The notes below the pieces were generated by a model. That model had not been told where the DNA came from. It searched no databases and saw only the letters and a program-made list of their open reading frames with translations. Of a stretch of 64,000 nt of DNA, positions 31,239 to 39,643 are shown one piece after another. A program made the translations under genes and the position numbers. The stretch's first letter is position 1. Every line of letters starts with the position of its first letter. This DNA is from Shinella granuli (GTDB lineage: Bacteria; Pseudomonadota; Alphaproteobacteria; Rhizobiales; Rhizobiaceae): positions 124,001 through 188,000 of the forward strand of contig NZ_SLVX01000001.1 of NCBI RefSeq assembly GCF_004341885.1, given 5' to 3'.

Positions 31239-31739
31239 ATGAGCCTTATGGAATTGGATATCGGGCGTCAGTCCAACCCGGTCGACATGATCGAGTTCGT
31301 CGCAGCCAACAATGACTGGACGTTCGAGCGATCCGGCGAAGACGAGATCGCGATGACGGTCGAAGGCAAGTGGACGGATTACCACGTCTCCTTCTCGTGG
31401 ATGGAGGAGTTCGAGGCGCTGCACCTTGCCTGCGCCTTCGACATCAAGGTTCCCGAAAGCCGCGTCAACGAGGTGCATTGCCTGCTCTCGCATGTGAACG
31501 GCCAGGTGCTGATGGGCCATTTCGACCTGTGGCGCCGCGAGGATGTGGTGATCTTCCGCCAGTCGCTGCTGCTCGCCGGCGGGGCGGAGCCCACCAACAG
31601 GCAGGTCGAGGTGCTGCTGTCCAGCGCGCTCGAAGCCTGCGAGGCCTATTTCCAGGCCTTCCAGTTCGTCGTCTGGTCCGGCATGGACGCCCAGTCGGCC
31701 GTCGATGCCGTCCTGTTCGAGACGGTCGGGGAAGCGTAG
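31239..31739 (+). CDS. YbjN domain-containing protein
   Basis: A 166-residue protein of the YbjN family, which adopts a type III secretion chaperone-like fold and in enterobacteria affects motility and stress phenotypes. Typical features are the N-terminal aromatic/acidic ANNDWTFERSGEDEIAMTV, the FSWMEEFEALHLACAFD strand pair and the C-terminal helix ACEAYFQAFQFVVWSG. It is immediately followed (2 bp) by proC, so the two are co-transcribed. A ttgaaggtg ribosome-binding site supports ATG 31239. The molecular role is not known. Confidence 0.88.
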   Translation: MSLMELDIGRQSNPVDMIEFVAANNDWTFERSGEDEIAMTVEGKWTDYHVSFSWMEEFEALHLACAFDIKVPESRVNEVHCLLSHVNGQVLMGHFDLWRREDVVIFRQSLLLAGGAEPTNRQVEVLLSSALEACEAYFQAFQFVVWSGMDAQSAVDAVLFETVGEA

Positions 31740-31741
31740 GG

Positions 31742-32560
31742 ATGGTGGTTGCAGGTTCGGGCCCCATCGTTCTCATCGGTGCCGGAAACATGGGCGGCGC
31801 CATGCTCGCCGGCTGGCTGAAGAGCGGCATTGCCGGTTCCTCGGTCATCGTCATCGATCCCGGCCCGCAGCCCGCCATGGCCAAGCTGATCGCCGACAAC
31901 GGCGTGCGCCACGAGACGGCGGCGCCCGAGGGTGTCAAGGCCGGCGTGCTCTTCGTCGCGGTCAAGCCGCAGGTGATCGACCAGGTGCTGCCGCCGCTGA
32001 AGGGGCTCGTCGGGCCGGAGACGGTCATCGTTTCGGTCGCCGCCGGCAAGACCATCGCCAATCTCGAAAGCCATCTCGGTGCGGCCGCCACGGTGCGCGC
32101 CATGCCCAACACGCCGGCCATGATCGGCCGCGGCGTGACGGGCGCCTATGCCAATGCCCGTGTTTCCGCGGGACAGCGCGATTTCGTGCATGCCCTTCTC
32201 AAGGTGAGCGGTCCCGTCGAATGGGTCGCAGCCGAGGGGGATATCGACGCCGTCACGGCGGTCTCGGGCAGCGGCCCGGCCTATGTCTTCTATCTCGTCG
32301 AGTGCATGGCGGAGGCAGGACGCAAAGCGGGCCTGCCGGCGGACCTCGCCATGCGACTCGCACGGGAAACCGTCGCGGGGGCTGGTGAACTGCTTCACCA
32401 GTCCCCCGACGACGCCGCGCGCCTGCGCCAGAACGTCACCTCGCCCGGCGGCACAACCGCTGCGGCGCTCGCCGTCCTCATGGCCGAGGACGGCATGCAG
32501 CCGCTCTTCGACAAGGCGATCGCCGCCGCCCGCAAGCGCGCCGAGGAACTGGCGGGCTGA
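31742..32560 (+). CDS. proC: Pyrroline-5-carboxylate reductase
   Basis: The last step of proline synthesis (P5C to proline with NAD(P)H), 272 residues. The Rossmann motif is at the start (IVLIGAGNMGGAMLAGWL), and the family signature region contains SGSGPAYVFYLVECM and NVTSPGGTTAAAL. ATG 31742 lies just after the YbjN stop with a gggaagcgtaggg site. A longer frame from 31370 is a shadow of the YbjN gene. Confidence 0.95.
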   Translation: MVVAGSGPIVLIGAGNMGGAMLAGWLKSGIAGSSVIVIDPGPQPAMAKLIADNGVRHETAAPEGVKAGVLFVAVKPQVIDQVLPPLKGLVGPETVIVSVAAGKTIANLESHLGAAATVRAMPNTPAMIGRGVTGAYANARVSAGQRDFVHALLKVSGPVEWVAAEGDIDAVTAVSGSGPAYVFYLVECMAEAGRKAGLPADLAMRLARETVAGAGELLHQSPDDAARLRQNVTSPGGTTAAALAVLMAEDGMQPLFDKAIAAARKRAEELAG

Positions 32561-32587
32561 TCTTTTCGAGCGCCTGCTATCGAGTTT

Positions 32588-32727
32588 GCCCCTCACCCTA
32601 AGCCTCTCCCCGCAAGCGGGGGAGAGGGGATTTGCCTCACCCGATATTATTGGTTGGGGAAACCGGTCCCGCATGTTCCCTTCGCCCCGCTTGCGGGGAG
32701 AAGGTGGCTGCAGGCCGGATGAGGGGC
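32588..32727. repeat. RIME-like intergenic mosaic element, copy 2
   Basis: The same two palindromes (ctctccccgcaagcgggggagag and ttcgccccgcttgcggggagaa) and edges as 9471-9608, but in the opposite orientation. It lies between proC and csaA on the same strand, so if transcribed it would fold into two large hairpins in a joint mRNA. Confidence 0.8.
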
Positions 32728-32750
32728 CGGGACAAGACAAGGGAATTTCC

Positions 32751-33092
32751 ATGACCGAGACCATTACCTACGCCGATTTCGAACGGGTCGACATCCGCGC
32801 CGGCACCATCATCGAGGCGCTGCCGTTCCCGGAGGCGCGCAAGCCCGCCTACAAGCTGTCGATCGACTTCGGCCCCGAGATCGGCATCAAGAAGTCCTCG
32901 GCGCAGATCACCGTGCATTATACGCTGGAAGACCTCGTCGGTCGCCAGGTGCTGGCCGTCGTCAACTTCCCGCCGCGCCAGATCGGCCCGGTGCGCTCGG
33001 AAGTGCTGACGCTCGGCTTCGAGGACGCGGCGGGCGCCATCGTCCTTGCCGGCGTCGAACGGCCGGTGCCGAACGGCAAGAAGATGTGCTGA
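32751..33092 (+). CDS. csaA: tRNA-binding protein CsaA
   Basis: A 113-residue OB-fold protein of the CsaA/Arc1p-like tRNA-binding family, which has been described as binding tRNA and as a secretion-related chaperone. Seen are FERVDIRAGTIIEALPFPEA, KSSAQITVHYT and the NFPPRQIGPVRSEVLTLGF segment. ATG 32751 follows a gggaatttcc stretch. A RIME-like element separates it from proC. Confidence 0.88.
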   Translation: MTETITYADFERVDIRAGTIIEALPFPEARKPAYKLSIDFGPEIGIKKSSAQITVHYTLEDLVGRQVLAVVNFPPRQIGPVRSEVLTLGFEDAAGAIVLAGVERPVPNGKKMC

Positions 33093-33124
33093 TCCGTTCT
33101 CGTATTCAAACCTCTCCCCACGCT

Positions 33125-33200
33125 CGACGTCATCCTCGGTCTTGAGCCGAGGATCCTGCGGGTGTGGCGTGGATGCTCGGGTCAGGCCCGAGCATGACGG
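33125..33200. repeat. Interspersed palindrome, tcatcctcgg family
   Basis: tcatcctcggtcttgagccgaggatc is followed by gctcgggtcaggcccgagc, the same two-palindrome unit as at 23660, here between the convergent csaA and DUF1349 genes. Confidence 0.75.
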
Positions 33201-33284
33201 AGGAGAGGCTGGAGGCCTTGGTCTAGGGGGTGGTTCGGAGACTTGGCCCAGGACAGGCCGGAACCCTAAGCGGCAGCCTCCGAC

Positions 33285-33869
33285 CTAGTGGATGTCCCGC
33301 GACAGGGGCGGGCCCAGACGGAATTCCGTGAATTCCGCCTCGAAGCCCTCGCGCTGCGGCGAGCAGGCCATCAGGCCGACCGAAAGGTCCGAAAGCTCCG
33401 GCGGGAAATAGGCAAGGCGCGCCATGCGCCATTCGGTCATGGCATCCGTCTTGTACTGAATGAAAAGTGCGTCGCCGTTGCGCGTAACGCGCACGGACAT
33501 CGCCTTGAAATCGTGATCGATGCGGAAGGCGGACCAGTCGGAATGGCCGCGCGTCACCACCACGCTGAAATGTTTCGCGCCGTCGGTGAACTCGATGCCG
33601 CATTTCATCCAGGTCGTCTCGTCGTGGCGGATCATCAGGCCGGCCTGGTCGTAGAGCGTCTCGTAGCGGCCGGAAAAGGCCGTCTCCAGCGTGAAGTCGC
33701 CGGTCCAGGGGCGGTGCAGGAAATGGCCGCTGTCCGGCTGGAAGCCGTAGTAGGTGCGCTGCCAGAAATCGCTCTCAAGACCGGTGCGGACGTGGAGGCG
33801 GCCGTCGCGGATCGCGCTTTCGGCCGGCGGATTGAGCCATGTCAGGCCGTCGAAAGTGGATATGCTCAT
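33285..33869 (-). CDS. DUF1349 domain protein
   Basis: A 194-residue protein of the DUF1349 (YihI/laminin-G-like jelly roll) family. Features are the FDGLTWLNPPAES start, RVHVRTGLESDFWQRTYYG-like strand order, DFTLETAFSGRYETLYDQAG, and the conserved WMKCGIEFTDG...VVVTRGHSDWS stretch. The family fold resembles concanavalin-type lectins. A carbohydrate-related role is possible but unproven. It is not part of an obvious operon. Confidence 0.82.
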   Translation of the reverse strand: MSISTFDGLTWLNPPAESAIRDGRLHVRTGLESDFWQRTYYGFQPDSGHFLHRPWTGDFTLETAFSGRYETLYDQAGLMIRHDETTWMKCGIEFTDGAKHFSVVVTRGHSDWSAFRIDHDFKAMSVRVTRNGDALFIQYKTDAMTEWRMARLAYFPPELSDLSVGLMACSPQREGFEAEFTEFRLGPPLSRDIH

Positions 33870-33946
33870 AGGCTTGGCCCCTTCTCGGTTCCTGTTCTTG
33901 CCGTACTATCCGGCAGCGAAGCGATGCCGGTTCGGCTGGAAATGCC

Positions 33947-35329
33947 CTATGCGGGAATGCGGATCGTCGCGCGAAGGCCGCCCATCGGGCTGTCCGACAG
34001 CGTGACATTGCCGCCGTGGCTGCGGGCGATGTCGCGGGCGATGGCAAGGCCGAGGCCGGTGCCCGATGCATCGAGATTGCGTGCCTCGTCGAGCCGGAAG
34101 AAGGGCTTGAAGACATCGTCGCGGGAGCGTTCGGGAATGCCGGGGCCGTCGTCGTCGACGGTGATGGTCAGCCATTTGGAGCGGTGGCGCGCCTCGACAT
34201 GCACGGTCTTGGCATAGCGCATGGAATTGGAGACGAGGTTTCCGACGAGGCGGCTGAAGGCGTTCGGCCGCACCATGACCTCGTCCTCGCCGTCGATCTC
34301 GCTGGAGAAGGCGCGTTCGTGCAGCTCCGCTTCCATGGCGAACTTGTCGAAGAGGTCGGTGAGCCGCAGCCGGCCGACGTCCTCCTCCACGTCGCCGCGC
34401 GCGAAGGAGAGGTATCCTTCGAGCATGGTCTGCATGTCCGCAACATCCTTGTTGAGGCCCTGCAGGTCGGGATTGTCGCCGGCAAGCGCGAGCTGCAGCT
34501 TGAAGCGGGTGAGGATGGTACGCAGGTCGTGGCTGACGCCGGTCAGCATGGCCGTGCGCTGCTCCATCTGCCGCTCGATGCGCTCGCGCATGAGGATGAA
34601 GGCAAGGCCGGCGCGGCGCACCTCGTCCGCCCCGCGCGGCGCGAAGTCCTCGGGCATCTTCTGGCCCTTGCCGAAGCTCTCCGCCGCTTGCGCCAGCGCC
34701 AGGATCGGCCGGATCTGGCCGCGCAGGAAGAGGATCGAGATGGTGATCAGCACCAGCGAGGTGCCGACCATCCAGAGCAGGAAGATATGCGTGTTCGAGG
34801 CATAGGCCTGGTTGCGCCGCGCATAGACGCGCAGGATCTTGTTGTCGAGCAGGATGCGGATTTCGACGAGGTTGCTTTCGCCGACCGTGTCGATCCAGAA
34901 CGGACGGCGGATCTGCCGCACGATTTCCTCGCTCAGGATCTCGTCGAGGATGTTGAAGAAGGGCTTGCTGCGCGGGGCGGGCAGTTCCGTGCCCGGCTCG
35001 ATGGCGATGTTGAGCTCCAGCCGCTCGCGCGCGATGCGCGTGATCTCGGAATAGTTGGCATCCTGCGGATAGGTGTCGATGAGATCGATGATGGCGGCGA
35101 TGTCGCGGGTGACGGCCGTCGAAAGGCGCTGGGTGACGAGCTGCCAGTGGCGCTCCATGAAGACGAAGGCGACGACCGACTGGAGCAGCACCATCGGGAT
35201 GATGATGATGAGCAGCGAGCGGGCGTAGAGACCCGTCGGCATCTGCCGGCGCAGCCAGCGGGCAAGGCGCTTCCAGCCGGCCACCGGCGCGCGCTCGATA
35301 TCCCGCTTGAAGGTCTCGAACGTGGTCAT
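33947..35329 (-). CDS. Sensor histidine kinase partnered with PetR-type regulator
   Basis: A 460-residue membrane histidine kinase. There are two transmembrane helices (about residues 36-58 and 177-198) around a periplasmic sensor of about 115 residues, then HAMP. The H-box is TGVSHDLRTILTRF, followed by N-box NLVSNSMRYA, G1 DDDGPGIP and G2 GTGLGLAIARDIARSHGG. Architecture is EnvZ-like. It lies 133 bp downstream of the OmpR-type regulator gene on the same strand. ATG 35329 (MTTFETFKRDIE) lacks a good ribosome-binding site; the frame is open to 35380. The signal is unknown. Confidence 0.9.
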   Translation of the reverse strand: MTTFETFKRDIERAPVAGWKRLARWLRRQMPTGLYARSLLIIIIPMVLLQSVVAFVFMERHWQLVTQRLSTAVTRDIAAIIDLIDTYPQDANYSEITRIARERLELNIAIEPGTELPAPRSKPFFNILDEILSEEIVRQIRRPFWIDTVGESNLVEIRILLDNKILRVYARRNQAYASNTHIFLLWMVGTSLVLITISILFLRGQIRPILALAQAAESFGKGQKMPEDFAPRGADEVRRAGLAFILMRERIERQMEQRTAMLTGVSHDLRTILTRFKLQLALAGDNPDLQGLNKDVADMQTMLEGYLSFARGDVEEDVGRLRLTDLFDKFAMEAELHERAFSSEIDGEDEVMVRPNAFSRLVGNLVSNSMRYAKTVHVEARHRSKWLTITVDDDGPGIPERSRDDVFKPFFRLDEARNLDASGTGLGLAIARDIARSHGGNVTLSDSPMGGLRATIRIPA

Positions 35330-35462
35330 GGGAGCGGATTTTCCGCGAAGGTGCAGCCGCGATTGTGCGAGTCGCGCCAAGACCTTGCCGCAAGACCTTC
35401 ATGCGGATGCGCACGGAAACCCGTGTTGAACCTCTGCTTGAATTGCACCTGGCAGCGCACGG

Positions 35463-36170
35463 TCAGCCTTGCTCCACGCTCAATCGATAGCCGATGCCGC
35501 GTACGGTCTGCAGCCACACCGGGTTGGACGGGTCGTCCTCGATCTTACGCCTCAAGCGATTGATCTGCACGTCGATTGTGCGTTCCCCCACTTCTGTTTC
35601 TTCGCCGATCAGCTCGTGGCGCGGAATGGTCTCGCCGGCGCGCAGCGAGAAGAGCAGCATGATCTCCTGCTCGCGGTCGGTGAGGCGGATGGCGTCGCTG
35701 CCGCGCTTCAGTTCCTTGCGCACGATGGAGAAGGTGTAGGGCCCGAACATGACCTGTTCGATCTTTGGCGTCACCGGCGCGGCGTTGCGCTTCAGGATGT
35801 TGTTGATGCGCAGCACCAGTTCGCGCGGCTCGAAGGGCTTGGAGAGATAGTCGTCGGCGCCGGCCTCCAGGCCCTCGATGCGGGCCTTCGATTCGGCGAG
35901 CGCCGTCAGCATCAGGATCGGCACGGGGCGGATTTCGCGCAGGCTCTTCGTCAGCGACAGGCCGCTCTCGCCCGGCATCATCACGTCCATGATGATGAGG
36001 TCGAAGTCGAGCCCGCGCAGCTTGCGCCGCGCCTCGTCCGCATCGCCGGCCACGGTGACGCGAAAACCCTCGCCCATCAGGTAGCGGTTGAGAAGATCGC
36101 GGATGCGGGTGTCGTCGTCGACGACGAGGAGATGGGATGCGTCGTCGGAGGGCGTGCCGGCAGCGGTCAT
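35463..36170 (-). CDS. petR: OmpR-family response regulator (PetR-like)
   Basis: A 235-residue response regulator. The receiver domain contains the acidic pocket (LLVVDDDTRIRD), the phosphoacceptor in LIIMDVMMPGES and the lysine in YLSKPFEPREL. The winged-helix effector follows (RLTDREQEIMLLFSLRAGE, EVGERTIDVQINRLRRKIE). A MarR-family gene immediately upstream and this regulator match the petP-petR pair, which in Rhodobacter capsulatus is needed for respiratory and photosynthetic growth. The gene name rests on that order. A kinase gene follows. Confidence 0.88.
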   Translation of the reverse strand: MTAAGTPSDDASHLLVVDDDTRIRDLLNRYLMGEGFRVTVAGDADEARRKLRGLDFDLIIMDVMMPGESGLSLTKSLREIRPVPILMLTALAESKARIEGLEAGADDYLSKPFEPRELVLRINNILKRNAAPVTPKIEQVMFGPYTFSIVRKELKRGSDAIRLTDREQEIMLLFSLRAGETIPRHELIGEETEVGERTIDVQINRLRRKIEDDPSNPVWLQTVRGIGYRLSVEQG

Positions 36171-36202
36171 CGTCTGTCCTGCCTTTTCTGCTTGTCAGTC
36201 GT

Positions 36203-36709
36203 TCATTCGCTCTTGGCGTTCTGCATGCCGGTGAGGAACTGGATCACCACCTGGCGCTCGTCCGCGCTCATCGCCTCAAATGCACGGGCGATGCGGCGGG
36301 ATTGCGGCTCGGCGAGCGCCAGTGCCAGCTCCCGTCCGGCCCGCGTCGGATAGAGCTTGCGCTGGCGGCGGTCCTCGGGGCCGGCCACCTGCTGGATATA
36401 GCCGGAATCGATGAGCTGCTTCAAGACGCGCGCCAGGCTCTGCTTGGTGATCTTCAGCGTGTCGAGCAGGTCGGCGACCGTCATGCCGGGCTCGCGGTTG
36501 ACGAAGTGCACGACCCGGTGATGGGCGCGGCCGAAGCCGCTCTTTTCCAGGATCGCGTCGGGATCGGAAATGAAGTCGCGATAGGCGAAGAAGAAGCCCT
36601 CGATGATCTCGAAATCGATGCGGCCGTCGCCCGTCATGGCGTCGTGGTGCAGCTCGCTCACGCCGTTCCTGTCCGGCATCTGTCGCGCCACGTTGTCATT
36701 TCCTTTCAT
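36203..36709 (-). CDS. petP: MarR-family regulator (PetP-like)
   Basis: A 168-residue winged-helix repressor of the MarR family. The DNA-binding region reads MTVADLLDTLKITKQSLARV followed by LKQLIDSGYIQQVAGPEDRRQRKLY, where the wing DxR motif is seen. The first 30 residues are extra relative to MarR. It is 32 bp upstream of petR and probably co-transcribed with it. A perfect inverted repeat (36741-36763) lies just upstream, in the gap shared with the divergent ilvE gene. Confidence 0.88.
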   Translation of the reverse strand: MKGNDNVARQMPDRNGVSELHHDAMTGDGRIDFEIIEGFFFAYRDFISDPDAILEKSGFGRAHHRVVHFVNREPGMTVADLLDTLKITKQSLARVLKQLIDSGYIQQVAGPEDRRQRKLYPTRAGRELALALAEPQSRRIARAFEAMSADERQVVIQFLTGMQNAKSE

Positions 36710-36740
36710 GCCTTGCCGTCCCTGCGTAATTTATAGCAAG

Positions 36741-36763
36741 ATATGTCAGCTTTGTTGACATAT
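36741..36763. promoter_or_regulatory. Perfect palindrome, candidate PetP (MarR) operator
   Basis: atatgtca-N7-tgacatat is a perfect 8-bp-arm inverted repeat 32 bp upstream of the petP start. Its right arm overlaps TTGACA (36755-36760), which with TAGGGT 17 bp downstream could be a promoter toward ilvE. A TATAAA on the other strand lies a few bases from the left arm. Confidence 0.6.
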
Positions 36764-36949
36764 TTTTCCACCCTTGTTAGGGTCCCGCGCAATTTGCGGT
36801 TCCCGGGCGCCGAAGAAATCCGGTGTTTTTCCGATCCCCAATCCGGATTACGATCGTGGTTGGATACTCCAGGCCCGTTTCTGGTTAGACCGTAACAGGC
36901 GAAACAATCAACTTGAAAGAATGGCGCGGACGCGCCGGAGGATGAGACG

Positions 36950-37840
36950 ATGGCAGTTCCTTTCGATCAACTGGATGGGCAAATCTGGTTCAACGGCGAA
37001 TTCGTCGACTGGAAGGACGCGAAGATCCACGTGCTGACGCACGGCCTGCACTATGCAAGCGCCGTGTTCGAAGGCGAGCGTGCCTATGGCGGGCGCATCT
37101 TCAAGCTGACCGAGCATAACCAGCGCCTGCACACGTCCGCCGAGATTCTCGGCTTCAAGATCCCCTATTCCGTGGAAGAGCTGGACGCGGCGAGCATCGA
37201 GCTCCTGAAGCGCCAGGGCTTTTCCGAAGCCTATGTGCGGCCGATCGCCTGGCGCGGCTCGGAGATGATGGGCGTTTCGGCGCAGAACAACCGCATCAAC
37301 GTCGCCATCGCCATCTGGCAGTGGGGCAGCTATTTCAACCCGGCCGAGAAGCTGAAGGGCATCCGCCTCGACATCGCCGAGTACCGTCGTCCCGACCCGA
37401 GGACCGCGCCCTCGAAGTCGAAGGCCGCCGGCCTCTACATGATCTGCACGATCTCCAAGCACGCTGCCGAAGCCAAGGGCTATGCGGATGCGATGATGCT
37501 CGACTATCGCGGCCGGGTGGCGGAAGCCACGGGCGCCAACATCTTCTTCGTCAAGGACGGCGTCATCCATACGCCGGTGCCGGACTGCTTCCTCGACGGC
37601 ATCACGCGCCGCACGGTCATCGAGCTTGCCAAGCGCCGCGGTTATGAGGTGGTCGAGCGGGCGATCCTGCCCGAAGAGCTGTCGGACTTCTCCGAATGCT
37701 TCCTGACGGGCTCGGCGGCGGAAGTGACGCCGGTCTCGGAAATCGGCCCCTACCGCTTCACGCCGGGCACGATCTGCGAAACGCTGATGAACGACTACAT
37801 GAAGGAAGTTTACCCCGTCGCCGCCGCCGCTGCGGAGTGA
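36950..37840 (+). CDS. ilvE: Branched-chain amino acid aminotransferase
   Basis: A PLP fold-type IV aminotransferase of 296 residues for valine, leucine and isoleucine. Family segments are HVLTHGLHYASAVFEGERAY, the PLP lysine region PSKSKAAGLYMICTISKHAA (likely K158), DAMMLDYRGRVAEATGANIFF and GITRRTVIELAKRRG. ATG 36950 follows a gccggaggatgagacg ribosome-binding site. It is divergent from petP and ends with a terminator. Confidence 0.94.
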   Translation: MAVPFDQLDGQIWFNGEFVDWKDAKIHVLTHGLHYASAVFEGERAYGGRIFKLTEHNQRLHTSAEILGFKIPYSVEELDAASIELLKRQGFSEAYVRPIAWRGSEMMGVSAQNNRINVAIAIWQWGSYFNPAEKLKGIRLDIAEYRRPDPRTAPSKSKAAGLYMICTISKHAAEAKGYADAMMLDYRGRVAEATGANIFFVKDGVIHTPVPDCFLDGITRRTVIELAKRRGYEVVERAILPEELSDFSECFLTGSAAEVTPVSEIGPYRFTPGTICETLMNDYMKEVYPVAAAAAE

Positions 37841-37864
37841 GCGGCAAATCCGGGTAATGAACCG

Positions 37865-37892
37865 GGCGGCCCTTTCGGGCCGCCTTTCGTTT
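37865..37892 (+). terminator. Rho-independent terminator of ilvE
   Basis: An 8-bp perfect stem (ggcggccc / gggccgcc) with a tttc loop is followed by tttcgttt, 24 bp after the ilvE stop. Confidence 0.85.
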
Positions 37893-37894
37893 GC

Positions 37895-38164
37895 TCAGGC
37901 GGGCTTCTTGCCCAGCACCGCGCCGACGATCGCCGTCAGCACGCCGCCGCCGACGAGGCCGCCGATGCCGTCGGCAACGAGGCCCGAGAGGCCGGCTTCC
38001 CCGCCCAGCATCTGCAGGAGAAAGCCGCCGCCGACACCGCCGATGGCGCCGACGATGGTGCGGACGACCGCGCTCACGGCCGCCTGTTTCAGGGCGGCGC
38101 CGGCCACGTTGCCGCCGATGGCACCGGCGATGAGCTGCGTGATGATGGGCATCAATGCTTCCAT
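37895..38164 (-). CDS. Small glycine-rich membrane protein
   Basis: An 89-residue hydrophobic protein made of helices with regularly spaced glycines (ITQLIAGAIGGNVAGAALKQ, VRTIVGAIGGVGGGFLLQML, GLVADGIGGLVGGGVLTAIV). These glycine-zipper repeats can pack in membranes. Similar proteins are common in rhizobia without known function. ATG 38164 (MEALMPIITQ) with a tttcggagggg ribosome-binding site is preferred; the longer frame to 38332 has an unrelated Gly/Pro/Ser-rich extension. Confidence 0.8.
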   Translation of the reverse strand: MEALMPIITQLIAGAIGGNVAGAALKQAAVSAVVRTIVGAIGGVGGGFLLQMLGGEAGLSGLVADGIGGLVGGGVLTAIVGAVLGKKPA

Positions 38165-38349
38165 GACTTCCCCTCCGAAAGGTCCGCCCGGAATGGAGAG
38201 TGATCCGAGCCGGACACTTGCCTCGCTACCGGGGCGTGGCCTGAGGCCCGCGCGCCCGTTGCCGAAAGACTCGGCATCCGCAACGTGCGGACAAAATTGG
38301 GATAAGTCAATTTGCCCGTGTGCGTCCTGCACCGGAGTTTTGGAACGTA

Positions 38350-38378
38350 AAGAGGCGGCCGCAATGCGACCGCCTCTT
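38350..38378 (-). terminator. Hairpin downstream of hppD
   Basis: aagaggcgg and ccgcctctt form a 9-bp stem extended by a cgc/gcg pair across one mismatch. It lies 32 bp after the hppD stop. No long T-tract follows, so it is a moderate terminator candidate. Confidence 0.6.
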
Positions 38379-38410
38379 CCTTCCCCGCAGTGGCTTGGTT
38401 GCCGCGGTTG

Positions 38411-39514
38411 TTATTCTGCTGCGATGACGCCCCGGCGGATCTGGTCTTCCTCGATCGATTCGAAGAGCGCCCGGAAATTGCCCTCGCCAAAGCCTTCGTC
38501 GCCCTTGCGCTGGATGAATTCGAAGAAGATCGGGCCGATCACGGTCTTCGAGAAGATCTGGAGCAGGATCTTCGTCATGCCGCCGTCGACGACGCCTTCG
38601 CCGTCGATCAGGATGCCGTGCTTCTTCATGCGCTCGACCGGCTCTTCATGGCCGACGACGCGCACATAGGAGCGGTCGTAGTAATTGTCCGGCGGGCCGG
38701 GCATGAACTTGACGCCGTTGTCGGCCAGCCTGTCGGTGGCGTCATAGATCGCGTCCGTGCCGACGGCGATGTGCTGGATGCCTTCGCCCTTGTACTTCTT
38801 CAGGTATTCGACGATCTGGCTCGTCTCGTCCTTCGATTCGTTGAGCGGAATGCGGATCTTGCCGCAGGGCGAGGTTATGGCGCGCGAGACGAGGCCGGTG
38901 ATGCGGCCGTCAATGTCGAAGAAATGGATCTGCTTGAAGCCGAACAGCTCGCGGTAGAAGTCCCACCACTTGTCCATGTTGCCGCGATAGACATTGTGGG
39001 TGAGGTGATCGAGATAATAGAAGCCGACGCCAGCCGGTTTCGGGTCGCGTTCGCCCGTCCAGTCGAATTCCGCGTCATAGGCGGAGCCCTTGGCGCCGTA
39101 TTTCTCGACGAAGTAGAGCAGCGAGCCGCCAATGCCGACGATGGCGGGCACGTCGAGCGCCTTATCATTGCCTTCATAGGGCGTCGCGCCCTTGGAGACG
39201 GCATGGGCGAAGGCATGGTTCGCATCGACCACGCGCCAGGCCATGGAGGCGGCGCACGGGCCGTGCAGGCCGGCGAATGTCATGGCGTGCGAGCCGGGCT
39301 CGGCATTGACGACATAGTTGATGTCGCCCTGGCGCCAGACGGAGATCGCCTTCGTGCGGTGGGTCGCGACCTTGCTGTAGCCCATACGGGCGAACAGCTC
39401 TTCCAGCTTTTCCGGCTCGGGATGGGCGAATTCGACGAACTCGAACCCGTCGGTCCCGGCCGGGTTGTCGGCGGTGATCAGCGCCGGCGGTGCGTCATGC
39501 GGGAAAGGGCCCAT
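38411..39514 (-). CDS. hppD: 4-hydroxyphenylpyruvate dioxygenase
   Basis: The tyrosine catabolism enzyme making homogentisate, 367 residues. The three iron ligands sit in YLDHLTHNVYRG, GEGIQHIAVGTD and IFFEFIQRKGDEGFG, all conserved. ATG 39514 (MGPFPHDAPPAL) is chosen because the frame to 40129 runs through the divergent regulator gene. The intergenic region toward that Lrp-type regulator contains two matching operator-like sites. No homogentisate dioxygenase gene is in the window. Confidence 0.95.
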   Translation of the reverse strand: MGPFPHDAPPALITADNPAGTDGFEFVEFAHPEPEKLEELFARMGYSKVATHRTKAISVWRQGDINYVVNAEPGSHAMTFAGLHGPCAASMAWRVVDANHAFAHAVSKGATPYEGNDKALDVPAIVGIGGSLLYFVEKYGAKGSAYDAEFDWTGERDPKPAGVGFYYLDHLTHNVYRGNMDKWWDFYRELFGFKQIHFFDIDGRITGLVSRAITSPCGKIRIPLNESKDETSQIVEYLKKYKGEGIQHIAVGTDAIYDATDRLADNGVKFMPGPPDNYYDRSYVRVVGHEEPVERMKKHGILIDGEGVVDGGMTKILLQIFSKTVIGPIFFEFIQRKGDEGFGEGNFRALFESIEEDQIRRGVIAAE

Positions 39515-39561
39515 CCTTCGTCCTCCTCGATGGTGATGGCGGGAAGTATGACGCGTCTTCC

Positions 39562-39578
39562 ATGCAATGTGCGTGCAT
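39562..39578. promoter_or_regulatory. Operator-like site 1 between hppD and the Lrp-type regulator
   Basis: ATGCA-N7-TGCAT, a perfect 5-bp-arm inverted repeat, 48 bp upstream of the hppD start. Confidence 0.55.
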
Positions 39579-39601
39579 AGTGCTTGCGCTTTGACAATTT
39601 C

Positions 39602-39618
39602 ATGCGATTTTCGTGCAT
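39602..39618. promoter_or_regulatory. Operator-like site 2 between hppD and the Lrp-type regulator
   Basis: ATGCG-N7-TGCAT, the same pattern as site 1 with one mismatch, exactly 40 bp downstream of it. It is 26 bp before the regulator start. Confidence 0.55.
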
Positions 39619-39643
39619 CATGTTGGGATTTGGAGGCTGATCC

